This document shows, piece after piece, positions 1 to 9,399 of a DNA stretch of 64,000 bases. This DNA comes from Corynebacterium falsenii. GTDB taxonomy: Bacteria; Actinomycetota; Actinomycetes; Mycobacteriales; Mycobacteriaceae. Every line of letters starts with the position of its first letter. The first letter of the stretch is position 1. Location: assembly GCA_001054945.1 (NCBI GenBank), contig JVKJ01000002.1, forward strand, positions 62,001 to 126,000, given 5' to 3'. The position numbers were made by a program, and so were the translations under genes. Below the pieces are notes generated by a model. It saw nothing but the letters and a program-made list of their open reading frames with translations, was not told the DNA's origin and did not search any database.

Positions 1-1
1 C

Positions 2-1792
2 CTGTGGGTGCTCGCGCTCTCCCTCACCACCATGTGGCCGTTCTGGATGGGGCTGTACCCCCGCGAGCGCTACGCCTTCGCCCTGCGGGACATGATGGTG
101 CCCTTCAACCTGTTCGCCAACGATCTGGCTTTCGGCACCACCGGGTCGCCGGCCCGCGCCATTCCGCAAGACACGGTGCTTGCCATCATCTCCCCGATCA
201 TTCCGGCGACACTGATGGTGTCCCTCATGGTCATCGTCGCCTCCATCGTCGGCGGAATCAATGCCGCGCGGATGGTGCGCGACATGGCCGGGGCGCGGCC
301 GCTCGTGCAGTTCGCGGCCTCCGCGTTCGTACTGTGGAACCCGTATGTGCTGGAGCGCTTCCTGCAGGGGCAGTGGGCAATGTCCATCGCCGCGATGCTG
401 CTTCCTGCGGTGGCGTACTACTCCGCCTCCCGGCGCCGCGGACCGCAGCTGATTTCGCTGGCTGGCTGCGCCCTCGTGCCCTCCGGAATTGTGCTGGGGC
501 TGGCCATCGCCCTGCTATTCGATCAGACGTGGCGAGACCGCGCAGCATCCTTTCTGGCCAGCCTCATGTGCATGGGCCCGTGGCTCCTGGTCTCCCTGAT
601 CAATACGACCGATGCCAAGGTCAGCGCGGAATCCGCAGGGCTATTCGCTGCCCGGGCAGAGGCGGGGGTGGGAACCTTGGGCGGCCTGATGGGCCTCGGC
701 GGCATCTGGAATGCGGAGGCGCTCCCGCCGTCGCGCGGGTTGGTTTCCACGGTGGCCGGGGTGCTGCTGTGCGTGATCCTTTTCTACGGCTTCATCGAAC
801 TCTCCCGGGTGTACCGCTGCGTCGCCATTGCCACCGTCGCGGCGATCGCCATTCCGGCGCTGACAGCCACGCCGTGGGGCATCTCCATCATGGGGTGGCT
901 AATCAACACCATTCCCGGGGCGGGGATCCTCCGCGATACGCAAAAGTTCGTCGCGCTCGCCATCCCGGGCATGCTCCTCATGATGGCCGTGGTGGTCGAG
1001 AGCCTGGCGCTGTCGCGCCCGAACCCCTCCGCGCTCCATGAATCCACGCCACCCACCAGCGAAGATAAGCCCGACGAGGCTGTGGATCCCTCAGCGCCCG
1101 CCCCCGCGGTCCCCGCCCGTCGCACCAGGCGGGGCGCGCGGTTCCGAATGCCGGGGCAAACCCTCGCTCGCATCGGTGGCATGTTGATGATCGTGCTGAT
1201 TTTCCTGGGTGCCCCGGGTTTTCCGAAGGACATGAAGCCCCTCAAGCAGGTTGAGCTCACCTCCGCCTGGTCAGCGATGATCAATGTCATGTCCGCGGCT
1301 CCCTCTGGCCAGGTGCTGCTCCTGCCGCCTGGGAGCTACCGCCGCATCGACGACCGCCCCGTCATCGACCCGGCTTTGAAGTTGCTTCCCGGCGCGCCAC
1401 TGGACCCCGGCTTCCTGGTCGTGGACGACAAGTTGGTGGACGGCGACCCTCACACTCTCAACCTGCTGCGTCAGACCATGAGTGGAAAGGACGAGCTAGC
1501 CCAAAACGGCGTGGGGTGGGTCGTGGTCGATTGGGGTTCCATGAACCCACATCAGGACTATTCAGCCGTGCGCGATGTCCTCCGCCACCACCGAAAGGTG
1601 GTCTCGCGCGATGGTCTCGAGCTCTACCGGGTGGCCAATTCGAACATCGCCCCGAACCCGCACTCCCAAGGTCCGATTTGGGTCGGATTGGCCATGTACT
1701 GGATAACGTGGGCGCTGGGGTTGTGGCTTTCGCTCTGGTCGTGGCTGAGTTACCTCACCCGCAGCTCCGGGCCCCACCGGATGTCGCTCTAG
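2..1792 (+). CDS. Partial multi-pass membrane protein, GT-C/AftD-like
   Basis: The frame is open to the left edge, so the true start lies outside the window; about 596 residues are visible. Many hydrophobic segments fill roughly the first 330 residues. A Pro/Ala/Arg-rich linker, one more membrane segment, an extracytoplasmic-looking domain and a final membrane segment near the C-terminus follow. The stretch WNPYVLERFLQGQW near residue 115 resembles the conserved segment of AftD-type and related actinobacterial GT-C membrane glycosyltransferases, which transfer sugars from polyprenyl-phosphate donors outside the membrane. That assignment is inference from this motif and topology only. It is convergent with the GT4 gene, one base apart. 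The neighbouring glycosyltransferase and methyltransferase suggest an envelope-glycan role. It could also be a membrane protein without catalytic activity. Confidence 0.6.
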   Translation: MWVLALSLTTMWPFWMGLYPRERYAFALRDMMVPFNLFANDLAFGTTGSPARAIPQDTVLAIISPIIPATLMVSLMVIVASIVGGINAARMVRDMAGARPLVQFAASAFVLWNPYVLERFLQGQWAMSIAAMLLPAVAYYSASRRRGPQLISLAGCALVPSGIVLGLAIALLFDQTWRDRAASFLASLMCMGPWLLVSLINTTDAKVSAESAGLFAARAEAGVGTLGGLMGLGGIWNAEALPPSRGLVSTVAGVLLCVILFYGFIELSRVYRCVAIATVAAIAIPALTATPWGISIMGWLINTIPGAGILRDTQKFVALAIPGMLLMMAVVVESLALSRPNPSALHESTPPTSEDKPDEAVDPSAPAPAVPARRTRRGARFRMPGQTLARIGGMLMIVLIFLGAPGFPKDMKPLKQVELTSAWSAMINVMSAAPSGQVLLLPPGSYRRIDDRPVIDPALKLLPGAPLDPGFLVVDDKLVDGDPHTLNLLRQTMSGKDELAQNGVGWVVVDWGSMNPHQDYSAVRDVLRHHRKVVSRDGLELYRVANSNIAPNPHSQGPIWVGLAMYWITWALGLWLSLWSWLSYLTRSSGPHRMSL

Positions 1793-1793
1793 G

Positions 1794-2966
1794 TCAACGG
1801 CCGCTGCTCGCCACGTCCTCGAGCAGCTTCCCCCAAGCCTCTCCGGTGGTCTGCCAGGAGTAGCCCTCCGCCTTCTTCCGCGCGGCCTCCCCCATCTGGG
1901 ATGTTTTCTCCGGGTCTTGCACCAATTCCTCGACTGCGTTGATGAAGCCTCCCGGCGACCCGGCCAGCAGTCCGGTCACGTTGTCATCCACGGAATCGCG
2001 CAACCCCGCGGAGGAGTAGTACCCCACCGTCGGCACCCCGCGCTGCCCGGCCTCGACCACCGCCAGGCCCCACCCCTCCTTCCGCGAAGGCATCACGTGG
2101 ATGGCAGCCCGCGACAGAATCCGGTGCTTAATGTCCTCGGTGACGTGCCCGTGGAAGACAACGTACGGCTCCACCCCGAGTTCCCGAGCGTGCGCATGCA
2201 GCTTCTCCTTCCACCACCCATCCCCGATCACGTCCAGCCGCAGGTTCGGGTGCTGAGGGATCAGTGCCGCTACCGCGTCCAGCGCGTGCTCGATCTGCTT
2301 GTGGGGAACCAGCCGGGACAGTGTCACCAGGTGGATGGTGTGCTCATCGTCCTGCGCCTCCCGCGGGGCAGGGGCATTCAGTTCCGCGGCGGGGTCAATC
2401 CCGTTGCGGATGATGTCGATCTTTTCTTTGGGGACGCCAAGCCCTACCAATTCCTCTGCCGACGGGGAAGAGACGGTCACCCATCGGTTCTTCCGATGCA
2501 GCCACGGAGAGACCGTGGATTCGATGAACCAGCCGATCCGAGCCAACAGGGGCCCGGCCACGGACCACTGCTCACGGTGGCAGTGGTGGGTCAGTATCAC
2601 GGTAGGGGCGCCCGCGACGAGCGAGGCAAAGAACGGCACGCCGTTTTGCGTGTCCACCACCACGTCCGGCCGGCCCATGCTCTGCAGTGGCCCGACCGGC
2701 AGGCCCAGCCTCGCCGCAGCGAGGCCTGCCAGCGCGCGGAGATAGACAGTGTAGGCCCCTCCTCCGCGGGAAAATTCAATTGTGGTTCCCTGCCCCTGCT
2801 GGGTCTGGACGGATTCCCGGCGCGCGGAGCCGGCATAGCGTGCAGTCCTGAAGATGACCTGATGGCCCTGCGCCGCGAGGTGATCGGCGACGCGCTCCAA
2901 GTAACGCTCGCTCCCGCCACCCTCGGGGTGGTGAGTGTCTCTCCAGCACAGAAGCAGTATTTTCAT
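1794..2966 (-). CDS. GT4-family glycosyltransferase
   Basis: 390 residues with the usual GT-B layout. The N-terminal MKILLLCWRD leads into the glycine-rich EGGGSERYLERVADHLAAQG, the acceptor-side loop of GT4 enzymes. The C-terminal half has LSRLVPHKQIEHALDA, then a GDGWWKEKL segment and SRKEGWGLAVVEAGQRGVPTV, which is the nucleotide-sugar EX7E region (E-G-W-G-L...E). It probably acts at the cytoplasmic membrane face, moving a sugar onto a lipid or glycan acceptor; donor and acceptor cannot be read from the sequence. ATG at 2966 was chosen over an in-frame GTG four codons upstream because AAGG lies 11 bases before the ATG. It diverges from the methyltransferase gene with only 64 bases between them. 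Confidence 0.85.
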   Translation of the reverse strand: MKILLLCWRDTHHPEGGGSERYLERVADHLAAQGHQVIFRTARYAGSARRESVQTQQGQGTTIEFSRGGGAYTVYLRALAGLAAARLGLPVGPLQSMGRPDVVVDTQNGVPFFASLVAGAPTVILTHHCHREQWSVAGPLLARIGWFIESTVSPWLHRKNRWVTVSSPSAEELVGLGVPKEKIDIIRNGIDPAAELNAPAPREAQDDEHTIHLVTLSRLVPHKQIEHALDAVAALIPQHPNLRLDVIGDGWWKEKLHAHARELGVEPYVVFHGHVTEDIKHRILSRAAIHVMPSRKEGWGLAVVEAGQRGVPTVGYYSSAGLRDSVDDNVTGLLAGSPGGFINAVEELVQDPEKTSQMGEAARKKAEGYSWQTTGEAWGKLLEDVASSGR

Positions 2967-3030
2967 GATGGATAGCACCTTACAAGTATTTGTAAACCCA
3001 GCCAGAGATTTTCTGAAAGTATCTTAACTT

Positions 3031-3909
3031 GTGAATTCTTTAGTCAGCCGCTTCTCGAAACGCCTCTCACGTGCGGTATCGGCTGCCGCGCTACCACTCG
3101 CGACCTCTCCTTTCGCTGGCTCGGGACATGCCCTTCGCGAGTGGCGGCACTCCGCAACGCTGCGGCGATCGCTTGGGCTGCTGAATGACTTCAAATACGA
3201 ACAGACGCAGCCAGAGATCTTCTATGGGCACCTCGCTGAGGACACCGTGAACTTGATTCGCGCTCTGTGGATCGGATCCGCCACACCCCAGCCGGCCCAA
3301 TCGTGTGATCCCCTCACCGGCACCCGCATCCTCGACGTGGGGGGCGGGCCCGGGTATTTCGGTATGGCGTTCGAATCCGCTGGCGCCGAGTACGTCACGT
3401 GCGAACCAGACGTGGGCGAAATGGCCGCCGCGGGGATCACGCTGCAGTCCAGCGTGCGGGGGTCTGGCATGGAGTTACCCTTCCGCAGCAATTGCTTCGA
3501 TATCGCCTATTCCTCCAACGTCGCCGAGCACGTGCCGGAGCCGTGGGTCATGGCCGATGAGATGCTGCGGGTGTGCCGGCCCGGGGGCATCGTCATCTTC
3601 AGCTACACCTGTTGGCTCGGCCCGTTCGGCGGGCACGAGACGGGGCTGTGGCCCCACTACGTGGGCGGCGAATTCGCCGCGCGACGATACCGGCGAACAC
3701 ACGGAAAAGAGCCGAAGAACCGCTGGGGTGAGAGCCTGTTCAACGTGGGCTGTGCTGAGGGGCTGCGCTATGCGGAACGGGTCCAGGGCGCCACCCTGCT
3801 CGCTGCTTTTCCCCGTTACCACCCCTGGTGGGCGTGGTGGATGGTTCGCATCCCCGTACTGCGGGAGTTCGCGGTGTCCAACCTGGTTCTCGTATTTCAC
3901 AAGGATTAA
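3031..3909 (+). CDS. Class I SAM-dependent methyltransferase
   Basis: 292 residues. ILDVGGGPGYFGMAFESAGA is motif I of the Rossmann-fold methyltransferases, and an acidic residue follows in VTCEPD. The segment FDIAYSSNVAEHVPEPWVMADEM with MLRVCRPGGIVIFSY matches the Methyltransf_11 pattern used for small molecules and lipids rather than nucleic acids. The proposed start is GTG with no strong ribosome site, so a later start is possible. The tryptophan-rich C-terminal segment (residues about 270-285) could sit at a membrane. It diverges from the GT4 gene, which hints at a shared glycan or lipid pathway, but the substrate is unknown. Confidence 0.8.
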   Translation: MNSLVSRFSKRLSRAVSAAALPLATSPFAGSGHALREWRHSATLRRSLGLLNDFKYEQTQPEIFYGHLAEDTVNLIRALWIGSATPQPAQSCDPLTGTRILDVGGGPGYFGMAFESAGAEYVTCEPDVGEMAAAGITLQSSVRGSGMELPFRSNCFDIAYSSNVAEHVPEPWVMADEMLRVCRPGGIVIFSYTCWLGPFGGHETGLWPHYVGGEFAARRYRRTHGKEPKNRWGESLFNVGCAEGLRYAERVQGATLLAAFPRYHPWWAWWMVRIPVLREFAVSNLVLVFHKD

Positions 3910-4140
3910 AGGACTAACTACCCCGAACACCAGCGGGGAGCGCGCCCGGTCCCAGCGATCACCCCGTCCGAGGACGTGTCCCTGAAATAGGGGATCGCCA
4001 GAATATTTATGCAGTCATATCCTTAATCTCGGGCTGACATGTGCGCTAAAGTGACGCAGGACACAAGGCGGGTGGCGTCCCCAAGAAACAGTGGGCGGCA
4101 CCCACCGCAACAATCCCAACCTGAGCACTTAAGGACTGTC

Positions 4141-5370
4141 ATGACCAGTAATTCTGGCGCCCCAGAGGCATATATCTACGACGCCGTCCGCACCCCACGC
4201 GGCAAGGGAAAGCCCGGCGGATCGCTGCACACCGTGAAACCGGTGAGCCTGCTCACCGGGCTGATCGAAGCTCTGCGCGACCGCAACCCGGGGCTGCAGG
4301 AAGAGCGCATCAGCGACTTCATCGCCGGTTGTGTCACTCCTGTGGGCGATCAGGGCATGGACATTGCTCGCACCGCTGCACTGCAGGCGGGCCTCCCCTT
4401 CACCACCACCGGTCTGCAGATCAATCGCTACTGTGCCTCCGGGCTGACCGCCGTGAACCTCGGCGCTCAGAAGATCCGCTCGGGCTGGGACGACCTGGTT
4501 CTGGTCGGCGGCGTGGAATCCATGTCCCGAGTTCCGATGGGCTCAGACGGCGGCGCGCTAGCCATGGACCCCGAATCGAACTTCTCCGCCGACTTCGTCC
4601 CCCAGGGCATCTCCGCGGACGTCATCGCCACCCTGGACGGCCGCACCCGCGAAGACCTGGATAGCTACGCTGCACAGTCCCACGAACGCGCCGCGAAGGC
4701 CTGGCAGGAGAACCGCTTCCAGAACTCCATCATCCCGGTCAAGGACCGCAATGGGCAGATCCTGTTGGACCAGGACGAAACCATCCGCCCCGGGACCAGC
4801 GTGGACTCCCTGGCCAAGCTCAAGCCCGCCTTTGCGACCATCGGCGACCAGGGCGGGTTCGATGCCGTCGCACAGACCAAGTACCCCCAGATCGAGAAGA
4901 TCAACCACCTGCACCACGCAGGTAACTCCTCCGGCATCGTCGATGGTGCCGCCCTGCTCATGATCGGCTCCGAGAAGGCCGGCGAGGAGATGGATCTGAC
5001 CCCAAAGGCGCGCATCGTCTCCGTCGCCACCACCGGCGTGGAGCCGACCATCATGCTCACCGCCCCCGCTCCGGCTGCCCGCGCGGCACTCGCCAAGGCG
5101 AACCTATCCCCAGAAGACATCGACGTCTGGGAGATCAACGAGGCATTCTCCTCCGTCGTTCTCCGCGCTCAGCAGGAGCTCAACATCCCCTCCGAGAAGC
5201 TCAACATCAACGGCGGTGCCATCGCCATGGGCCACCCACTGGGCGCCACCGGCTCCATCATCACCGGCACAGCCGTTGACGAACTCCACCGCTCCGGAGG
5301 CCGCTACGCACTGATCACCCTGTGTGTCGCCGCCGGCATGGGCGTGGCCACCATCATCGAGCGCGTCTAA
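4141..5370 (+). CDS. fadA: Acetyl-CoA C-acyltransferase (thiolase)
   Basis: 409 residues, normal for a degradative thiolase. It cleaves 3-ketoacyl-CoA with CoA to acetyl-CoA and a shortened acyl-CoA, the last beta-oxidation step. Visible thiolase signatures are [16 protein letters not shown] with the acyl-accepting cysteine, [31 protein letters not shown] with the catalytic histidine, and CVAAGMG with the second cysteine. An upstream in-frame start at 4039 was rejected because ATG 4141 has an AAGGA ribosome site 5 bases away. It is followed 51 bases later by fadB, so the two probably form one transcript and one trifunctional-type complex. The 231-base upstream gap contains one copy of the recurrent 9-mer GTGGCGTCC at 4072. 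Confidence 0.95.
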   Translation: MTSNSGAPEAYIYDAVRTPRGKGKPGGSLHTVKPVSLLTGLIEALRDRNPGLQEERISDFIAGCVTPVGDQGMDIARTAALQAGLPFTTTGLQINRYCASGLTAVNLGAQKIRSGWDDLVLVGGVESMSRVPMGSDGGALAMDPESNFSADFVPQGISADVIATLDGRTREDLDSYAAQSHERAAKAWQENRFQNSIIPVKDRNGQILLDQDETIRPGTSVDSLAKLKPAFATIGDQGGFDAVAQTKYPQIEKINHLHHAGNSSGIVDGAALLMIGSEKAGEEMDLTPKARIVSVATTGVEPTIMLTAPAPAARAALAKANLSPEDIDVWEINEAFSSVVLRAQQELNIPSEKLNINGGAIAMGHPLGATGSIITGTAVDELHRSGGRYALITLCVAAGMGVATIIERV

Positions 5371-5421
5371 ATCACCGTCCACAACCGACTGATCCACCAC
5401 GATCCAACAATGGGAGACACC

Positions 5422-7713
5422 ATGAGCAACATGTTCACCTGGGATACCGACGCCAACGGCATCCTGAACCTCACGATGGACGACCCGAACGCGCCCGTCA
5501 ACACCATGAATTCCACCTTCCAGACTGACCTCACGGAGACCGTGAACAAGGTCCGTGAGGCCGTGGAGAACAAAGAGGTCACGGGCGTGGTCATCACCTC
5601 CGCCAAGAAGACCTTTTTCGCCGGTGGCGATATCAAGTCCATGATCAAGGCCACCCCAGCCGACGCTGCCGAGCTCACCGAGCAGATCGACCAGATGAAG
5701 GCAGACTTCCGCGCCCTGGAGACCCTGGGAGTACCCGTGGTCGCCGCCGTCAACGGCACCGCCCTGGGCGGGGGCTTGGAGCTCGCACTGGCCACGCATC
5801 ACCGCATTGTTTCGGACGCCAAAGGCCTGAAAGTTGGCCTCCCCGAAGTCACCCTGGGGCTCCTGCCCGGTGGCGGCGGGGTCACGCGCGTGGTGCGCAT
5901 GCTCGGCCTCCAGGACGCTTTGATGAAGGTCCTCACGACGGGCAAGCAATTCCGCGCAGAGGACGCAGTCGCTGCTGGACTGGTGGATGAGGTCGTTCCG
6001 GCCGATCAGCTGATCGATGCCGCCAAGAAGTGGATCGAGGCGAACCCGGATGCGAGCCAGCCGTGGGATCAGGATGGCTTCCGTATCCCAGGCGGCACCC
6101 CGTCCACCCCCAAGCTGGCGCAGTTCCTGCCTTCCTTCCCCGCGAACGTCACCAAGCAAATTAAGGGCGCCCCCATGCCCGCGCCCAAGGCCATTCTGAG
6201 CGCGGCCGTCGAAGGCGCCCAGTTGAAGAACATCGAAGAAGCTACCCGTGTTGAGACGCAGTACTTCGTCGATCTGGTCACCGGCCCCACGGCGAAGAAC
6301 ATGATGCAGGCGTTCTTCTTCGACCTGCAGTACTGCAACGGCGGGGGCTCCCGCCCGAAGGACGTGGAAAAGAAGCAGTTCAAGAAGCTGGGAATGGTCG
6401 GTGCCGGCATGATGGGCGCCGCCATCGCCTACGTGGCAGCCAAGGCTGGCATGGAGGTGGTGCTGAAGGACATCTCCATGGACGCTGCGGAGAAGGGCAA
6501 GTCCTACTCCGAGGGCTTGGAGGCCAAGGCCTTGAAGCGCGGCAAGACCACCGAGGAGAAGTCTCAGGCCCTGCTGCAGCGGATTACTCCGTCTGTGGAC
6601 TACTCCGATCTTTCCGACTGCGACATCGTGATCGAGGCCGTGTTCGAGAACACGGAGCTGAAGCACAAGGTGTGGGCGGAGATCGAGGCCGCGGTGCCAG
6701 AGGATTGCGTCCTGGGTTCCAACACCTCCACCCTGCCGATCACCGAGCTGGCCACCGGCGTGAAGCGCCCGAAGGACTTCATTGGAATTCACTTCTTCTC
6801 CCCGGTGGACAAGATGCCGCTGGTGGAGATCATCAAGGGCGAGGAGACCTCCGACGAGACTCTGGCTGCCGCGCTGGACTTCACCGGGCAGATCCGCAAG
6901 ACCCCGATCGTGGTCAACGATTCACGCGGCTTCTACACCTCTCGCGTCATTGGCTTCTTCCTGAACGAGGCCATGCGGATGCTGGCCGAAGGTATCGACC
7001 CGGCAGTCATCGAGGCTGCTGGTCGCCAGGCTGGCTATCCAGCGCCGCCGCTGCAGCTCCAGGACGAGCTCAACCTGAAGTTGGCGAAGAAGATTGGCGC
7101 TGAAAACAAGGCAGCCCAACAGGCCGCTGGCATCTCCGTGGACGACGGCGGAGTGGAAGAGCTGGTGGACAAGATGCTGGAGACGTACGACCGTCCCGGC
7201 AAGCTCGAAGGCCGCGGTTTCTACGAGTACAACGAGGAGGGCCGCCGCAGCGGACTGTGGCGCGGCCTGTGGGACGAGCTCGGTGCAGGCCGCGTGGCCG
7301 TCCCTGACGCAGAGACCACGACCAGCGGTTCCGGACTGGACACCGCTGGTACGGGCGGGCGTCCCCAGAAAGACCAGGATGGCCCGCTGCTGATCGACCT
7401 CATCGAACGCATGTTGTTCTCTGAGGCACTGGAGACCCAGAAGTGCATCGACGAGGGTGTGCTGATGTCCGATGCAGATGCCAACATCGGTTCGATCATG
7501 GGCATTGGATTCCCGGCGTGGACCGGCGGCACCCGTCAGTTCATTCAGAACTACGCCCGGCCGGCAGCTGCCCCGTTGCCTGAGGGGAAGATCGCCGATT
7601 CAGATGGCGGGGACTACCCCACCACCGGCGTGGCCGGTTTTGTGGCCCGCGCCGAAGAGCTGGCCGCCAAGTACGGCGAGCGCTTCACCCCGGTGGAATC
7701 CCTGCGGAAGTAG
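5422..7713 (+). CDS. fadB: Multifunctional fatty-acid oxidation protein: enoyl-CoA hydratase / 3-hydroxyacyl-CoA dehydrogenase
   Basis: 763 residues. The N-terminal ~190 residues are a crotonase domain with the oxyanion stretch AAVNGTALGGGLELALATHHRI and a second acidic patch in GLPEVTLGLLPGGGGVTR. From about residue 325 an NAD-binding fold follows (KLGMVGAGMMGAAIAYVAAK), then the HAD core with NTSTLPITELA and IGIHFFSPVDKMPLVEII, and a C-terminal HAD helical domain. It hydrates trans-2-enoyl-CoA and oxidises the 3-hydroxyacyl-CoA with NAD+, feeding FadA upstream. The start is ATG 5422, preceded by GGGAG; an in-frame ATG at 5410 overlaps that ribosome site and is less likely. It ends 16 bases from the convergent YeeE gene. 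Confidence 0.95.
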   Translation: MSNMFTWDTDANGILNLTMDDPNAPVNTMNSTFQTDLTETVNKVREAVENKEVTGVVITSAKKTFFAGGDIKSMIKATPADAAELTEQIDQMKADFRALETLGVPVVAAVNGTALGGGLELALATHHRIVSDAKGLKVGLPEVTLGLLPGGGGVTRVVRMLGLQDALMKVLTTGKQFRAEDAVAAGLVDEVVPADQLIDAAKKWIEANPDASQPWDQDGFRIPGGTPSTPKLAQFLPSFPANVTKQIKGAPMPAPKAILSAAVEGAQLKNIEEATRVETQYFVDLVTGPTAKNMMQAFFFDLQYCNGGGSRPKDVEKKQFKKLGMVGAGMMGAAIAYVAAKAGMEVVLKDISMDAAEKGKSYSEGLEAKALKRGKTTEEKSQALLQRITPSVDYSDLSDCDIVIEAVFENTELKHKVWAEIEAAVPEDCVLGSNTSTLPITELATGVKRPKDFIGIHFFSPVDKMPLVEIIKGEETSDETLAAALDFTGQIRKTPIVVNDSRGFYTSRVIGFFLNEAMRMLAEGIDPAVIEAAGRQAGYPAPPLQLQDELNLKLAKKIGAENKAAQQAAGISVDDGGVEELVDKMLETYDRPGKLEGRGFYEYNEEGRRSGLWRGLWDELGAGRVAVPDAETTTSGSGLDTAGTGGRPQKDQDGPLLIDLIERMLFSEALETQKCIDEGVLMSDADANIGSIMGIGFPAWTGGTRQFIQNYARPAAAPLPEGKIADSDGGDYPTTGVAGFVARAEELAAKYGERFTPVESLRK

Positions 7714-7729
7714 CACGACCCCACGCAGG

Positions 7730-9211
7730 TCATGAGCCCTTCTTTACGGTGATCGTCCACCCGGCATCACCGGTGGCTTCGAAGTTGGTCACCTCGTGGC
7801 CGTCTTCAGCGGCCCAACGGGGGATCGAATCGGTGGCCTGCGTGCAATCGAACTCGATGACGAGCTCGTCACCGTGATCCAACTGGGTCATGGCATCTTT
7901 AGCCTCGATCAGTGGGAACGGGCACACGGAACCCAGGGTGTCCAACGCGTATTGATGCTCACCCACGGTACGCAGCCCCGAGACGTTCTTCACGGCAGTC
8001 TGCGCGCCTACGGCCTCGCGCTGCGGGGTCAAGAGACCAACTCCAGAGCCGCCCATGACTCCGGCCGGTGCAACGTCGAAGTTGATGGACGGGGTCGCTG
8101 GGAGCGAATCAGTGGCGTCCGTGCGGGCCGGTGCCCCGGAACGAGGCGTGGTGGAAGTTCCCTCCACCGGCTCCGACCCCGCGGAGGCAAACTCCGTGGG
8201 CTTCAGCCACAGCTTTGCCCCGATCCATACGCCCATGGCGATGAACAGAAGGGCGACCCAACCCTGGTAGCCGAACAGGGACGTTTGCACCATGCCGTTG
8301 CCCACGGTGCAGCCGCCGGCCAACACGGCACCAATACCCATCAGGCCACCGCCAGCGATCGACCGAATGACCTGGGTGGCATCCGGCACGCGGACGCGGA
8401 ACTCGCCCGAGGCCTTGGCGGCGACAAAGGAACCGGCCAACAAGCCCAGCACCAGCAGGGTGCCCCAGTTCAGGCGCGCCGAATCACCGGTCGTCAGGAA
8501 GCGGAGGACATCAGAGGTCGGTGTGGTGATACCCAAGCCGCTATTCCGCCCGGTGGCTGCGGACAGTGGCCATGCGATCACGCCAATGATGCCGACGATC
8601 GCCGCCGTGGTGTACACGTGCCACGGCTTCTCCGCCAGCACGTGCGCTAGTCCAGCCTTCTGTGGCTTCAACTGCGCGAGCTGAGGGGTGGCCTGTTCCT
8701 TCTTCAGGAAGCGATAGGTGAGGTAGCTGACCAGGGCTGCGAAGGGAACGACGAGCCACCATATGGAGATCCCCAGCGTTCCATTGAGTGAGGTGTCCTG
8801 CAGGGTCCAAGACTTCATCGACGTGCTGAAGCCGGACAGGATGCCCGCCTTCATGGCAGCGGCGCTGAGTGCATACATCGCCAGCGCGATCCAGCTGCCT
8901 ACCAGCCCCTCACCGGAGCGGTACCAGGTGCCCGATGCGCACCCACCTGCCAGGATGATCCCCATCCCAAACAGCAGTCCGCCGACGATCACGGCCAGGG
9001 GAGCGAACGTATCCGCTTCCGCGTGGATGACACCCAGGGATCCCAATGCCGCGAGTCCCACGGCGTGCACGGCAATAACGATGAGTAGGGCGTTGAATCC
9101 GCGCCACGATTTCTGCGTGAAAATGTCGCGAATCATGCCGGTGACGCAGAAGCGGCCTCGCTGCATGACAAAGCCCAGCACTGCGCCGAGGGCGAGTCCG
9201 GAGAAAATCAT
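7730..9211 (-). CDS. YeeE/YedE sulfur transporter with C-terminal TusA domain
   Basis: 493 residues. Two YeeE/YedE repeats (about residues 1-165 and 195-325) each carry the family's cysteine-containing glycine-rich loops: LAGGCASGTWYRSGEG and LAGGCTVGNGMVQTS, plus RGRFCVTG near the N-terminus. YeeE proteins import thiosulfate-type sulfur compounds through cysteine relays. After a linker of about 90 residues, residues 420-493 form a TusA/SirA-like domain with LGSVCPFPLIEAKDAM, the CPxP sulfur-carrier motif. Transporter and carrier are thus one chain, so imported sulfur could be handed directly to the cytosolic cysteine; that is inference. ATG 9211 has a good AAAGGAGA site. An inverted repeat in its promoter region suggests repressor control. 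Confidence 0.88.
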   Translation of the reverse strand: MIFSGLALGAVLGFVMQRGRFCVTGMIRDIFTQKSWRGFNALLIVIAVHAVGLAALGSLGVIHAEADTFAPLAVIVGGLLFGMGIILAGGCASGTWYRSGEGLVGSWIALAMYALSAAAMKAGILSGFSTSMKSWTLQDTSLNGTLGISIWWLVVPFAALVSYLTYRFLKKEQATPQLAQLKPQKAGLAHVLAEKPWHVYTTAAIVGIIGVIAWPLSAATGRNSGLGITTPTSDVLRFLTTGDSARLNWGTLLVLGLLAGSFVAAKASGEFRVRVPDATQVIRSIAGGGLMGIGAVLAGGCTVGNGMVQTSLFGYQGWVALLFIAMGVWIGAKLWLKPTEFASAGSEPVEGTSTTPRSGAPARTDATDSLPATPSINFDVAPAGVMGGSGVGLLTPQREAVGAQTAVKNVSGLRTVGEHQYALDTLGSVCPFPLIEAKDAMTQLDHGDELVIEFDCTQATDSIPRWAAEDGHEVTNFEATGDAGWTITVKKGS

Positions 9212-9286
9212 TGTGAATCTCCTTTGCTGAGTGTTCCTCTTAAATGATGAGTGGGTAGTTGAAGCACCTCGTCACCATACGAGCAA

Positions 9287-9300
9287 ACAGACCGATCTGT
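9287..9300. promoter_or_regulatory. Candidate operator upstream of the YeeE-TusA gene
   Basis: ACAGA-CCGA-TCTGT is an inverted repeat with perfect 5-base arms, 76-89 bases upstream of the YeeE-TusA start. The arm and centre layout resembles TetR-family operators, but no regulator gene is adjacent. It lies between this gene and the pckG terminator, so it most likely serves the transporter. Confidence 0.35.
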
Positions 9301-9315
9301 CTAATATTGACGCAA

Positions 9316-9355
9316 TAAAAAGGCCGGCAAGTGAAATCAACTCCACTCACCGGCC
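9316..9355 (-). terminator. Rho-independent terminator of pckG
   Basis: On the minus strand GGCCGG (9350-9355) pairs with CCGGCC (9322-9327), extended by AGTG/CACT, and is followed by a T run (A run at 9317-9321 on the plus strand). It lies 45 bases past the pckG stop. Confidence 0.85.
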
Positions 9356-9399
9356 GCGATATTCCCCAGCGGCAGCGCTCGCCACGAGGGGCAGGTCAG

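Noticed and set aside
5104-6792. 562-codon open frame antisense to fadA/fadB
   Set aside because: It is the mirror of the fadA end and fadB reading frame. High G+C at third positions creates long antisense frames, its product has no recognisable domain, and it has no ribosome site.
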